A stretch of 64,000 bases of DNA from Eggerthellaceae bacterium UBA3686 (GCA_002371495.1 DFIX01000025.1:56735-120734); one strand, 5' to 3'; shown: positions 41,458 to 50,086, numbered from the stretch's first letter. Notes: generated by a model not told the origin, from the sequence alone. Program-made: numbers and translations.

Positions 41458-43905
41458 TTAGAGCAAACTCTGCGGATCGACGTCGACGGCCACGTTCACG
41501 CTGGAATCGGCCTTGCGGGCACGAAACAACGGCAGCAGCACATGCGAAACGTCGGCTCCAAGCGGCGCCTTCACCACGATATGCCAGCGGAACGAGTTGC
41601 GCAGCTTGCCGATAACACACGGCGTGGCGCCCAAAACCTGCCAGCCCTCGCCGCCGTAGTCGCGAACGCGCAACGCGATTTCCTCGTAGAGCTTTACGGC
41701 CGCGCTATGCACGGCGCCCTCCTCCGCGCCCCAAACCAAGATGTTGGCCAGGCGCACGTACGGCGGGTAGCCCAGCAGGCGACGCTTCGGCAGCTCGTCG
41801 CGCAAGAAGCTCGCCCGGTCGTAGCAGGCGGCAGCGCGGATCGCCGCATTCGATGCCTCGTAGGTCTGCACCATGACGCGCCCCTCGAGCTTGGCGCGGC
41901 CAGCCCGGCCGGCGACCTGCTCGATCAGATCGAAGGTCCGCTCGGCGGCCCGGTAGTCAGGCAGGTGCAGCTGGGTATCGGCGTTGATGACGCCCACAAG
42001 CGTCACGTCGTCGAAATCGAGGCCTTTCGCAATCATCTGGGTTCCCAGCAGAACCGCCGCCTGCGCGCTGCCAAACTGCTCGAGCAAGCGCTGGTGGGCG
42101 CCTTTGTGCGCCGTGGTATCGGCATCCATGCGAATAATGGGGACACCATTGCCGTCGAAGCTCGAGAAACCGTCGATCAGCACGCGCAAATCATCCTCGA
42201 CGCGCTGCGTGCCGGCCCCGAACTTCTTCAAGTAGGGGCTTCCGCATTCGGGGCACGTCGGCGGAGCCTGCACGCGATATCCGCAATGATGGCAGATAAG
42301 TGCGTTTCCCCGCTCGTGAAACGTCAGAGACGTCGAACATGACGGGCATGACGGTACGAACCCACAATCGCGACACAGCACGAACTTGGCGAAACCGCGC
42401 TGGTTCAGCAGAAGCACGGCCTTATGCCCTGCGCCGAGTTCCTCTTCGAGCGCGACCGCAAGCTGACGGCTGAACATCGAACGCGAACCGCCCTTGAACT
42501 CGCGGGCCATGTCGACGACCGTGACCTCGGGCATCGGGCGGCCGTTTGCGCGCTCGGGCAGCGAGACCTGGTGCCACAGCGGGTCTTTGTTGGCAGCGTA
42601 CAGGCTTTCGATCGATGGCGTGGCAGACCCCAGCACCACAGCGGCGCCTGAGCGGCGGGCCATCCATACCGCCACGTCGCGCGCATGGTAGCGCGGGGCG
42701 CTGTCTTGCTTGTAGGAACCCTCGTGCTCTTCGTCGATGACGATGAGCCCCAGGTTGCGCAAAGGCGTGAACAGGGCCGAGCGGGCACCGACGACCACGC
42801 GCGCTGCGCCCGTGCGCACGAAATCCCACTGGTCGTAGCGCTCGCCGGCACCCATACGCGAGTGCATGACAGCAACCGTCGGGCCGAAGCGCCCGCGGAA
42901 GCGCGCTACCGTCTGGGGCGTCAACGAGATTTCGGGTACGAGGACGCATGCCGTACGCCCTTGCGCCAGCGTCGCCTCGATGGCCTGCAGGTACACCTCA
43001 GTCTTGCCCGACCCTGTCACACCATCAACGAGCACGACCTCGCCCTTACCGCTTCTGCATGCATCTTCGATCGCTGCCAGAGCTTCAGCTTGCCCACTCG
43101 TCAGCTCGGGCTTGGCCGAGGGCACGAACGCATGAGCATAGGCGGCCGCGCGAGCTCCGCTGCCGTCCTCTTCGCCGGCCTCTTGCACACTCGCCAATGC
43201 CCGCCAGGCATCGCTGCGGCTCGCCAGGAATCCGCCCGGCTGCGCAAACCGCTCGCCTTGCGCGTAGGTTGCCGCGGGCATGCCGCGCATGCGACGCCGA
43301 TGCTCGATGACGACCACGCCTTTATCCGCAAGCGATTTGAGCGTCGAAGAAACGTTTCCGAATTCCAGAGCCAGCTCGGCGGCGCGCAAGTCGCCTCGGC
43401 CGAGCGCCTCGATAATCTGCTGTTGTTTCACCGCGTTCTTGCGCGGGACAAAATCGGCGGCAGCCGGGCCCAACGTCACCCACCGGTCGTCAACTTCGCC
43501 GGTCGCGGGCTGCTCGAGCCTCCAGTATCCGCCAGGCGCGCGTACCATGCGCGGCACGCCGCCAGGAGGGGTGAACAGGCGCACGCAAGCCGACAGCGGC
43601 GCGATGTAGCGCTCCGAGAGCCATTGCGCGCACGCCGCGCCCTCCTCGTCGAAGTACGGCGGGCTCACCGCACGCTTGACGTACTTGAGCTTCGCGGGGT
43701 CGAGCCCGCCTGGTAGCGCATCGGGCTCGCATTCGTCGATCTGCACCACGAAACCGACCGCCTGCCGTCCGCCAAGCGGAACGACGACCGCGCAACCGAC
43801 GCAAATGTCGTAATCGCCGTCCTCGACCTGTTCTGGAACGCCATACGTATAAGGCGCATCGAGTGCCTGAGTGGGTATGTCGAGTATGACCGAAGCGATT
43901 TTCAT
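41458..43905 (-). CDS. priA: primosomal protein N' (replication restart helicase PriA)
   Basis: An 815-residue superfamily 2 helicase that reloads the replisome at repaired forks. The 3'-DNA-binding domain is at the N-terminus (ASVILDIPTQALDAPYTYGV). Helicase motif I is GVTGSGKTEVYLQA, motif Ia VLVPEISLTPQTVARF and motif II IDEEHEGSYKQ (DEEH); VVLGSATPSIES and the C-terminal QMIAKGLDFDDVTLVGVINA and VAGRAGRAKLEGRV follow. Two zinc-binding clusters are present (CRDCGFVPSCPSC and CHHCGYRVQAPPTCPECG). Length and order are typical. It is transcribed toward rpoD but separated by a terminator. Confidence 0.96.
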   Translation of the reverse strand: MKIASVILDIPTQALDAPYTYGVPEQVEDGDYDICVGCAVVVPLGGRQAVGFVVQIDECEPDALPGGLDPAKLKYVKRAVSPPYFDEEGAACAQWLSERYIAPLSACVRLFTPPGGVPRMVRAPGGYWRLEQPATGEVDDRWVTLGPAAADFVPRKNAVKQQQIIEALGRGDLRAAELALEFGNVSSTLKSLADKGVVVIEHRRRMRGMPAATYAQGERFAQPGGFLASRSDAWRALASVQEAGEEDGSGARAAAYAHAFVPSAKPELTSGQAEALAAIEDACRSGKGEVVLVDGVTGSGKTEVYLQAIEATLAQGRTACVLVPEISLTPQTVARFRGRFGPTVAVMHSRMGAGERYDQWDFVRTGAARVVVGARSALFTPLRNLGLIVIDEEHEGSYKQDSAPRYHARDVAVWMARRSGAAVVLGSATPSIESLYAANKDPLWHQVSLPERANGRPMPEVTVVDMAREFKGGSRSMFSRQLAVALEEELGAGHKAVLLLNQRGFAKFVLCRDCGFVPSCPSCSTSLTFHERGNALICHHCGYRVQAPPTCPECGSPYLKKFGAGTQRVEDDLRVLIDGFSSFDGNGVPIIRMDADTTAHKGAHQRLLEQFGSAQAAVLLGTQMIAKGLDFDDVTLVGVINADTQLHLPDYRAAERTFDLIEQVAGRAGRAKLEGRVMVQTYEASNAAIRAAACYDRASFLRDELPKRRLLGYPPYVRLANILVWGAEEGAVHSAAVKLYEEIALRVRDYGGEGWQVLGATPCVIGKLRNSFRWHIVVKAPLGADVSHVLLPLFRARKADSSVNVAVDVDPQSLL

Positions 43906-43946
43906 AAGATTGAAGTATACACGCGCCGGGCGCTCAAATCAGGTAC

Positions 43947-43999
43947 TGACAATTTGGGGAGTCTCCCTTGCCAGGCAAGGGAGACTCCCCAAATTGTCA
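43947..43999. repeat. family C palindrome C13, perfect 53-bp
   Basis: TGACAATTTGGGGAGTCTCC and the following CTTGCCAGG read the same on both strands over all 53 bp except the centre. It combines the GGGAGACTCCC element and the CCCTTGCCAGG element of C12. It sits between the nuclease 3' end (44010) and the priA 5' end (43905), only 10 bp from the former, so it may end nuclease transcription. Confidence 0.85.
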
Positions 44000-44009
44000 C
44001 CGAAGCAGC

Positions 44010-45101
44010 TTACGGCCTGCACCAGCCACAGGGCTTGTAGCCGAGCTTTTCGGCATCCTGAGCCGTGCCGTAGAACATCTGGCGATGTGAGGGCGACATA
44101 TCCTGCACCGACGGGCAGTCGGGCCGATGGAACTTCATCGAACCCGTGTTCAGGACGTAGGTTGCATCAGGATCGATAACGACCGCAGATGCAGCAGGAG
44201 TTTCAGCAACCAGCTCGCCTGCTGATTGGGCAGCTTCAGGATCGTCGGTCTTTTCCCCGGGGTGCGCCTCCGCCAGCGCGTCCTGCCCAGACGACGCGAC
44301 TGCCTCATTCAAACCGCCCGAGCCAGCTGACCCGCCAATCGTCCCATCGGCCCAGTTGCGTCCCGTCGCATAGTCGATCCGCACGCCGGGCTCGACGTTG
44401 TAGCACCATACGCAGAAGCGAATGCGCGCACCGGCGTCCTCGAGCGACTCCGCCTCCATGAGCACGCCCGAAGCCACCAGGTTGCGCCCCTCGAACAACG
44501 GCGTCACGCGGTACAGCACATGATTGCCCGTGTAGCGCACATACGAGGCGACCCGTTCCTCGTAGGGCAGCATGCCGTTCACATTCATCGATCTTGTGCC
44601 GGTTATGAGGTTGCGCTCGTTAGCGTCTTGGCCGGTCAGAAGAAAGCCGATCAGATGGCAGCGGTTGAACAGATACTCGCCGTCGACCCAGCTGTAGCGC
44701 GAAATCTGCCACCCGCTCGGGCGCACCATGCCGATGCCGCCGCGCGTAGTCTTCGGCATTGTCTCGGGGCCGATGAGCGCAAATGCCGAGCCGCAGCGTC
44801 CCAGCGAGTCGAGAGGCGCATACGACTCGAACGCTCCGCGGGCCCTATCTTCGTCGGTGAAGAAGGGCACGTTACCGTTCACCTCGACCGACGGGGACCC
44901 ATCATACGCAGGCACATCTTCAAGCTTGAAGGGAACCGCCTCGCCCGCATCGGATGCTGCGCGCAAAGCCGCGCTGCATCCGGAATGCGACACGTCGCGC
45001 GCGCCAGCATCCCAGGCAACATTGCCTCCCAGGAACGAAAGCAGGACCGCAACGCACACGATGACCGCGAACAGCCCGCTCATCGATGCCTGCTGTCGCA
45101 T
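44010..45101 (-). CDS. exported DNA/RNA non-specific endonuclease with C-terminal Ada-like zinc motif
   Basis: A 363-residue protein. An N-terminal hydrophobic segment (about 8-30) exports or anchors it. The nuclease domain (about 95-250) shows the beta-beta-alpha-metal pattern of the DNA-entry nuclease group: YLFNRCHLIGFLLTGQDANE, RNLITGTRSMNVNGMLPYEE and HVLYRVTPLFEGRNLVASGV, with RCHLIG in place of the classical DRGH. The last 50 residues (ATYVLNTGSMKFHRPDCPSV to GYKPCGWCRP) match the small Ada-type zinc module, with Cys residues in FHRPDC and CGWC. A role in DNA uptake, nutrient scavenging or biofilm turnover is possible. ATG 45101 follows GAAGGGGCGAGC. Confidence 0.88.
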   Translation of the reverse strand: MRQQASMSGLFAVIVCVAVLLSFLGGNVAWDAGARDVSHSGCSAALRAASDAGEAVPFKLEDVPAYDGSPSVEVNGNVPFFTDEDRARGAFESYAPLDSLGRCGSAFALIGPETMPKTTRGGIGMVRPSGWQISRYSWVDGEYLFNRCHLIGFLLTGQDANERNLITGTRSMNVNGMLPYEERVASYVRYTGNHVLYRVTPLFEGRNLVASGVLMEAESLEDAGARIRFCVWCYNVEPGVRIDYATGRNWADGTIGGSAGSGGLNEAVASSGQDALAEAHPGEKTDDPEAAQSAGELVAETPAASAVVIDPDATYVLNTGSMKFHRPDCPSVQDMSPSHRQMFYGTAQDAEKLGYKPCGWCRP

Positions 45102-45143
45102 GCTCGCCCCTTCTCGCCTAACGCCTACGCTTCCCAGTATAAC

Positions 45144-45170
45144 GTGCAAAAGGGTCAGACCCTTTTGCAC
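45144..45170. repeat. family C palindrome C4
   Basis: GTGCAAAAGGGTC and its complement flank an A, giving a perfect 27-bp palindrome, followed by TATGGC as in C3. It lies between the nuclease gene and the macro-domain gene, both on the minus strand, so it may end transcription of the latter. Confidence 0.8.
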
Positions 45171-45187
45171 TATGGCACTTTTGCACG

Positions 45188-46801
45188 CTACAGAAGCGGC
45201 TGGTCGAAGGCGTAAAGAGCCTCGTTTATCTCGAAGATGTCGTGGTTACCGTTGACGATGAAGTATTCGACGATGACGTCGGCCTTGTTGCTGTGCGAGA
45301 GCGCGAAGCCGGCACGACGCAGTAGGTCCTCGGTTTCGCCCAGGTCAAGACCCATGGCAACCGCCAATGCCAGCACGGTCTTTTTCGTCGGCCGGTATGT
45401 CGCATCGCTGCGAATCTTGCTGAAAAGCTGACGGCTCATGTTCGCGCGCTTGTACACCTCAGTATCGGCCATACCGCGCGCATCGATGAGCGCAAGCAGC
45501 GTCGTCGAGAACGGCGCGTCGAGCTGGTTGAGCCAAGACGCCAGGTCGCCCTGCCCCGCCGACGGAACAAATCTCTCTTCGCTTGCTGCGGGAACAGCCG
45601 AAGCCGGTATTGGAGCCATAGCGGCAGTCGACTGGGACTCAACTGCACCATATTCAAGAGCCGCGGCGGCTGCCTGGCGCTCGGTTGTAGCCGGTTCGGG
45701 TGCCATGGCGGTAGGCGCCCCGTAACGCACAGCAGCATCGAGCGCTTGACTACCTGCCTCGAAAACAGTCGGCGGCGCTGCGGGCGCAGAACCGTAAGAG
45801 GGCAAACGCTCGTCATCGGGCAAATAGCGCCCTGGCCCGCTCGAGAGCTCGAGTTCGACGTCCCACTCATCGGGGACCGTCCTCGAGAAATCGAACCCAC
45901 AGCGGATGCAGAACCTCGCACCGTGCTCTTTCGCTTCCCGCACGTCGGCGCCGCAACACGGACAGAACCCGCGTTCAAATGCGGAGTCACGGATCTCGTC
46001 GACCTGTTCGGGAGTAAGCCAAGAACCCTCGACATCGTCGAGCTCGTCTTCGCCGCACACGACATCTGCGCCATGGCGGGGCGTTTTCCCATGCGAAAAG
46101 CTCTCGGCAAGCTCCTGCGCCTTCTCTTGGACGGCGTCTGCGGCTCTCGCTAAACCAGCAAGGATGCCAGGCTTTCTTTTGCGCGAACGCTCAAGCGGCG
46201 CGGAAGGGCCCTGAAGCGGCCGCTCGCGTCTGTAATCGGGTGCGGGCATATTCGATACATGATGAAATTCGGAAACGTAGTGATCGTCGATGTACTCGGC
46301 CACATCGCCGAAAAACGTCTTGCCCACCGCCAAGGCATCCGAGCCGTACAGCACCAGATGCACCTCGGTGTCGTGGCCGCGCAAAAAGTCCTTTACTGCC
46401 TCGACCGCAATGGAGAAAGAGAGCCTGACCGGCACCCCGAACGTATGAGCCGACACGAGCGGCAGTGCAACGGACTGTGCACCAACCTCATCTGCGCAGT
46501 TCAAAGCACTGTCGTAAGCGCTTCGCAGTTGCTCCTCCTCGCCGAAGGCCCCGCCTTGCCACACGGGGCCAACCACGTGAACGACATGCTTCGCCGACAG
46601 CGCGAACCCTGGGGTAACCACGGCACTTCCCGTCGGGCAACCGCCGAGCGCATCGCAAGCCGCCTGCATTTGGGCAAGCCCAGCTGCTTCCGCGACCGCC
46701 AAGCCAGCGCCACCGTTTATCTGTAAGCCCTCGTTCGCCGGAACGACGATGACATCGGTCTGCATCAGCGCCAAATCGTTTCGCTCTATCGTAAAAGGCA
46801 T
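45188..46801 (-). CDS. macro-domain, zinc-ribbon and HTH protein
   Basis: A 537-residue three-part protein. Residues about 1-165 form a macro domain (ADP-ribose or related ligand): LMQTDVIVVPANEGLQINGG, AGLAVAEAAGL, then GCPTGSAVVTPGFALSAKHV and ALPLVSAHTFGVP, with the Asn and GG of the ligand loop. A zinc ribbon (about 277-300, CPCC and CIRC) precedes a Pro/Ala/Glu-rich linker. The C-terminal about 80 residues form a helical HTH-like module (MSRQLFSKIRSDATYRPTKK, TVLALAVAMGLDLGETEDLL). The same module occurs as small proteins near stress and conflict genes. ATG 46801 follows GCAGGGAGTGACG. It lies about 100 bp behind the vWA gene, and an operon is likely. Hydrolase activity on ADP-ribosylated targets is inference. 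Confidence 0.85.
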   Translation of the reverse strand: MPFTIERNDLALMQTDVIVVPANEGLQINGGAGLAVAEAAGLAQMQAACDALGGCPTGSAVVTPGFALSAKHVVHVVGPVWQGGAFGEEEQLRSAYDSALNCADEVGAQSVALPLVSAHTFGVPVRLSFSIAVEAVKDFLRGHDTEVHLVLYGSDALAVGKTFFGDVAEYIDDHYVSEFHHVSNMPAPDYRRERPLQGPSAPLERSRKRKPGILAGLARAADAVQEKAQELAESFSHGKTPRHGADVVCGEDELDDVEGSWLTPEQVDEIRDSAFERGFCPCCGADVREAKEHGARFCIRCGFDFSRTVPDEWDVELELSSGPGRYLPDDERLPSYGSAPAAPPTVFEAGSQALDAAVRYGAPTAMAPEPATTERQAAAAALEYGAVESQSTAAMAPIPASAVPAASEERFVPSAGQGDLASWLNQLDAPFSTTLLALIDARGMADTEVYKRANMSRQLFSKIRSDATYRPTKKTVLALAVAMGLDLGETEDLLRRAGFALSHSNKADVIVEYFIVNGNHDIFEINEALYAFDQPLL

Positions 46802-46867
46802 CGTCACTCCCTGCTCAAAGGTTGGTTTCCTGAAATTGTATCTTCCCCGCCACGTAGATAACCATCG

Positions 46868-46904
46868 AAATGCGAAAAAGGGGTCAGACCCCTTTTTCAC
46901 ATTT
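46868..46904. repeat. family C palindrome C5
   Basis: AAATGCGAAAAAGGGGTC and GACCCCTTTTTCACATTT flank an A, complementary except at one position. It overlaps the vWA stop codon and stands in the vWA-macro gap, so it could lower macro expression by partial termination. Confidence 0.8.
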
Positions 46905-47580
46905 AGCGCCTGAACAGTCCACGCTTCCCGCCGCGTTTGGCGGTGTCGGCCTCGACGTTTTCCTTCCAATGCCCGCTCATGCGCGGAGCGCCGGCGGGCA
47001 TGGCGCGCATCTCGCAGGTGGCATCCGCAATGGCGTCGTAGGCCACGCGCTGACCCGTCGAGTCGGCCAAGTACGTTGCCGAGCGGTCGTGCGCAATCCC
47101 CATCTTGGCCGCCTCTCCGATGGCGTCGATGTTGGCGCCCAGGAACAGGAACTCCCAGCCTTCTTCCTGCTTCTGCTCGATCATGCGCTTCACCTCCGCA
47201 TAGCCGTATTTCACGCTCGCGTTCTCGTAGCCATCGGTGATGATGACCATGATCGTATGCTCAGGCCGGTACTCGTCGGGCAGGTAGCCGTGCACACGGG
47301 CGATGTGGCGAATCGCACCGCCAACCGCATCGAGCAGCGCGGTGCAGCCGCGGACCTGGTAATCGCGTTCGGTCATAGCTGCTACTTCAGAAATCGGCGC
47401 TCGATCGTGCAGGACCTTCATCTCGTTATCGAAGAGCACGGTCGACACGACGGCCTCGCCCTCGGCCTCGCGGTGACGCGCGAGCGTGGCGTTGAAGCCG
47501 CCGATGGTATCGGTTTCGAGTCCGCCCATCGAGCCGCTGCGGTCGACGATGAATACCAGCTCGGTCAGATTCTTTTTCAT
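46903..47580 (-). CDS. von Willebrand factor A (vWA) domain protein
   Basis: A 225-residue cytoplasmic protein made of one vWA fold. The metal-ion-dependent adhesion site is intact: LTELVFIVDRSGSMGGLETD (Asp13, Ser15, Ser17), the Thr in VRGCTALLDAVGGAIRHI, and the Asp in HTIMVIITDGYENAS. Single-domain vWA proteins of this type are common in stress gene clusters with TerD, macro or PP2C proteins. ATG 47580 follows GAGGGAGGCTCCC. Its neighbour downstream is the macro-domain protein, suggesting a shared function; no TerD-type gene lies in the window. Confidence 0.9.
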   Translation of the reverse strand: MKKNLTELVFIVDRSGSMGGLETDTIGGFNATLARHREAEGEAVVSTVLFDNEMKVLHDRAPISEVAAMTERDYQVRGCTALLDAVGGAIRHIARVHGYLPDEYRPEHTIMVIITDGYENASVKYGYAEVKRMIEQKQEEGWEFLFLGANIDAIGEAAKMGIAHDRSATYLADSTGQRVAYDAIADATCEMRAMPAGAPRMSGHWKENVEADTAKRGGKRGLFRR

Positions 47581-47692
47581 GGGAGCCTCCCTCTTCTTTT
47601 GCGGGCCGCCCTCTGCGACCCCTGCTGACAAGGGAAACTTTACGAAAACCCACCACCCGATAGGTCAACCGCCGGTTGACATTGCCGGGCGA

Positions 47693-47922
47693 ACAGCAAT
47701 CAACTACCCCAGGGGCAACTGGTTCCCCAGGGGTAACTGGTTTTGCCCCGCCCTCGGTTTAATGGAGCGTTCCCGCAGGAGGTGGCGTGACTCCGGCGAT
47801 TCTGCAGCCACCGTTCCTGTAATTCCACATATGTTAGGCGAAGCCAAGCCGGAGTGCGCTACCTCCTGCGGGAATGCGGTGGGATTCGACCGGTTACCCC
47901 AAGGATAGTTGATTGCTGCCTC
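47693..47922. repeat. nested inverted repeat around A7
   Basis: GCAATCAACTACCCCAGGGG near 47695 and its relative near 47893-47915 (GGTTACCCCAAGGATAGTTG, ATTGCTGC) are inverted, with one extra tandem copy of CCCCAGGGGTAACTGGTT on the left (about 47708-47743). Element A7 lies in the middle. The whole unit is about 230 bp and is a larger fold than any other family A copy. Confidence 0.65.
47767..47877. repeat. family A palindromic element A7
   Basis: The left arm GCGTTCCCGCAGGAGGTGGC and its right partner ending at 47877 pair with only wobble-compatible changes (GGAATGC against GCGTTCC). The core CGGCGATTCTGCAGCCACCG, TTCCTGTAATTCC and TTAGGCGAAGCCAAGCCGG is in the A2 orientation. Confidence 0.88.
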
Positions 47923-47926
47923 TAAA

Positions 47927-47960
47927 AAGCGGCGGGGACAGCATTCTGTCCCCGCCGCTT
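47927..47960 (-). terminator. intrinsic terminator of metK
   Basis: AAGCGGCGGGGACAG / CTGTCCCCGCCGCTT is a 15-bp perfect stem, followed on the minus strand by TTTTTAGAG. Confidence 0.88.
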
Positions 47961-48010
47961 CATAAACTCGCCTAGCTGATATCACTGACCGTGCAGCGTC
48001 GCTATTTCCG

Positions 48011-49273
48011 CTACAGCCCGCACGCCTCGCGCAAGGCGTCGACGCGGTCGCGCTGCTCCCAGGTGAACTCGGGGAGCTCGCGCCCGAAATGCCCGTAATT
48101 CGAAGTGAGCCGATAAATCGGACGGCGCAGCTTAAGCGCGTCGATAATGGCGGCAGGGCGCAGGTCGAAGACCTGGTTGACAGCCTGCTCGATAACGTCT
48201 TCTCCCACTTTGGCCGTGCCGAACGTGTTGACGTACACCGAAAGCGGCCGGGCGACGCCAATCGCATAGGCCAGCTGCACCTCGCAGCGGTCCGCGAGCT
48301 CGGCAGCCACGATATTCTTGGCCACCCAGCGCGCAGCGTACGCAGCGGAACGGTCGACCTTCGTGCAGTCCTTGCCCGAGAACGCGCCGCCGCCATGGCG
48401 GCCCATGCCGCCGTACGTGTCGACGATGATCTTGCGGCCGGTCAGTCCCGTGTCGCCCATCGGCCCGCCTACGACGAAGCGGCCCGTGGGGTTGACGAAG
48501 ACCTCGGCACCTTCCCAATTAACGCCCTCGGCCTCGAACACCGGCGTGATCACATGCTCGATCATGTCGGCCTTGATCTGCGCGACCTCCACGTCGGCAC
48601 GATGCTGCGTAGATACGAGCACCTTTTCGACGGCAACCGGCTTGTCGTCGACGTAGCGCACGGTCACCTGCGTCTTGCCATCGGGATACAGGTACGGCAC
48701 GGTGCCGTCCTTGCGCACCTGCGTCAGACGCTCGGCCAGACGATGCGCAAGGTAGATGGGCATGGGCATGAGCGTGGACGTCTCGTTGCAGGCGTAGCCG
48801 AACATAACGCCCTGGTCACCTGCACCGATGCGGTCGTAGGCGTCATCGCCGGCCACCTCGCCCTGCTGAACCTCGTAGGATTCATCGACTCCCAAGGCAA
48901 TATCTGCTGACTGAGCATGCATGTAATTGGCAACGGCGCAGGTCTCGGCGTCGAAACCCATCTTGGCCCTGGTGTAGCCGATGTCGCGCACAACATCGCG
49001 CACGATGGTATCTACGTCGACATAAGCTTGCGTACGGACCTCGCCCATAACCGTCACGATGCCAGTCGTAGTGAACGTCTCGATTGCGCAGCGCACATCG
49101 TCTACGCAGGCGGGGCTGCCGCTCTCCGGCGAGACGTAACCCGCCTCAGCAAGCTTGGCCTCTTTTTCCAGAATGGCATCCAGAATGGCATCGGATACCT
49201 GGTCGCACAGCTTGTCGGGATGGCCTTCCGTAACCGATTCGGACGTGAACAAGTACGAATGCGTTTGAGACAT
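48011..49273 (-). CDS. metK: S-adenosylmethionine synthetase
   Basis: MetK (420 aa) makes SAM from methionine and ATP. Typical segments are YLFTSESVTEGHPDKLCDQV at the start, IGAGDQGVMFGYACNET with the GAGDQG motif, PLPDGKTQVTV-like YPDGKTQVTVRYVDDKPV, and the phosphate-binding GGGAFSGKDCTKVDRSAAYA followed by ARWVAKNIVAAELADRCEVQ. Length is slightly above the usual 385-400 because of an extra stretch near residues 35-52. ATG 49273 follows CAAGGAGTAGACG. A TATAAT hexamer lies at about 49353-49358 (minus strand); the leader shows a GGCTC/GAGCC hairpin but no recognisable SAM riboswitch. Confidence 0.97.
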   Translation of the reverse strand: MSQTHSYLFTSESVTEGHPDKLCDQVSDAILDAILEKEAKLAEAGYVSPESGSPACVDDVRCAIETFTTTGIVTVMGEVRTQAYVDVDTIVRDVVRDIGYTRAKMGFDAETCAVANYMHAQSADIALGVDESYEVQQGEVAGDDAYDRIGAGDQGVMFGYACNETSTLMPMPIYLAHRLAERLTQVRKDGTVPYLYPDGKTQVTVRYVDDKPVAVEKVLVSTQHRADVEVAQIKADMIEHVITPVFEAEGVNWEGAEVFVNPTGRFVVGGPMGDTGLTGRKIIVDTYGGMGRHGGGAFSGKDCTKVDRSAAYAARWVAKNIVAAELADRCEVQLAYAIGVARPLSVYVNTFGTAKVGEDVIEQAVNQVFDLRPAAIIDALKLRRPIYRLTSNYGHFGRELPEFTWEQRDRVDALREACGL

Positions 49274-49480
49274 CGTCTACTCCTTGCTGCGGCGCTCACG
49301 ACACCGCTTGTCACTGGCTCCTTTGATGAGCCTATAATTTGTTTCGGCATATTATAGAGCGAAGCAGCTTGCGAAACGCACTAACATCAAAAGCGTATCG
49401 ATTTCTGTAACAACGAATCTAGGAGCGGCCCCGCGTCTTGCCCGCTCGCCCCTGCCCCGCCGCACTCGCCTGCAGCAAAA
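49274..49480 (-). promoter_or_regulatory. metK promoter region
   Basis: On the minus strand a consensus-like -10 (TATAAT in CTCTATAATATGCC) lies about 80 bp before the ATG. A GGCTC-ATCAAAG-GAGCC hairpin lies between them. No SAM-binding motif is seen, so the hairpin has no assigned role. Confidence 0.5.
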
Positions 49481-49885
49481 TCAGCGCCTGAAGCACGTGG
49501 CGATCATCTTCGCTATGCGTGCACCCAGATCATCGGTTACCTCGACGGTATAGAAGCCGAGGGAACGCCCCGAACGGTCCGCCTCGCAGGTTGCTATCAG
49601 CCGAGACCCCTTGGTCGACGCGAAGTACTCGATCGTGTTGCTAACCGACACCGTCGGCTCCTCGCCCATGTTGCACCCGATGGCCAGCGCAAAGTCAGCC
49701 AACGTGAAAATCGCTCCGCCCATGACGTTGCCTTGAGCGTTACGGTGAATGTCGCCGATGTCAAACTCGCACACGGCGTGCCCGCGCGAAGCTTCCACAA
49801 CGCGACATCCACATGCCTCGGTCGCAAAATGATCGTTTGCAAAGAGGGTGCGCACTTCTTCGATCGGGCAATTCTCGTCAAGCAT
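49481..49885 (-). CDS. PaaI-type hotdog thioesterase
   Basis: A 134-residue single hotdog-fold protein of the PaaI/YbdB thioesterase group, which hydrolyses acyl- or aryl-CoA esters. The catalytic-helix region reads HRNAQGNVMGGAIFTLADFA (HxNxxGxxxGGxxxTLAD), and the family strand SVSNTIEYFASTKGSRLIAT follows. ATG 49885 is preferred to TTG 49891 because AAGGA stands 8 bp before it. It may free CoA from dead-end acyl-CoA. It is not obviously cotranscribed with metK or gltX. Confidence 0.9.
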   Translation of the reverse strand: MLDENCPIEEVRTLFANDHFATEACGCRVVEASRGHAVCEFDIGDIHRNAQGNVMGGAIFTLADFALAIGCNMGEEPTVSVSNTIEYFASTKGSRLIATCEADRSGRSLGFYTVEVTDDLGARIAKMIATCFRR

Positions 49886-50086
49886 CGTCAATTCCTTCGC
49901 AAATCTCGAAAACTTGTCACAAAAGTCAATTTGTCCGCAATAAACTTGGCTTCGCGGTGCTGATTACAGGCGCTTTGCGGCCGATTTCACCCCCGCATCT
50001 GCGAAATGGTCCGCATGGAAATCCGCCTTACCTCCCAATTCTGCGCACAAACTGGTTTTCGTAACAGATTTCGGCGATTCCCATTG

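Noticed and set aside
49274..49480. SAM riboswitch upstream of metK
   Set aside because: The leader is short and has only one simple hairpin; none of the conserved SAM-I or SAM-II parts could be recognised.
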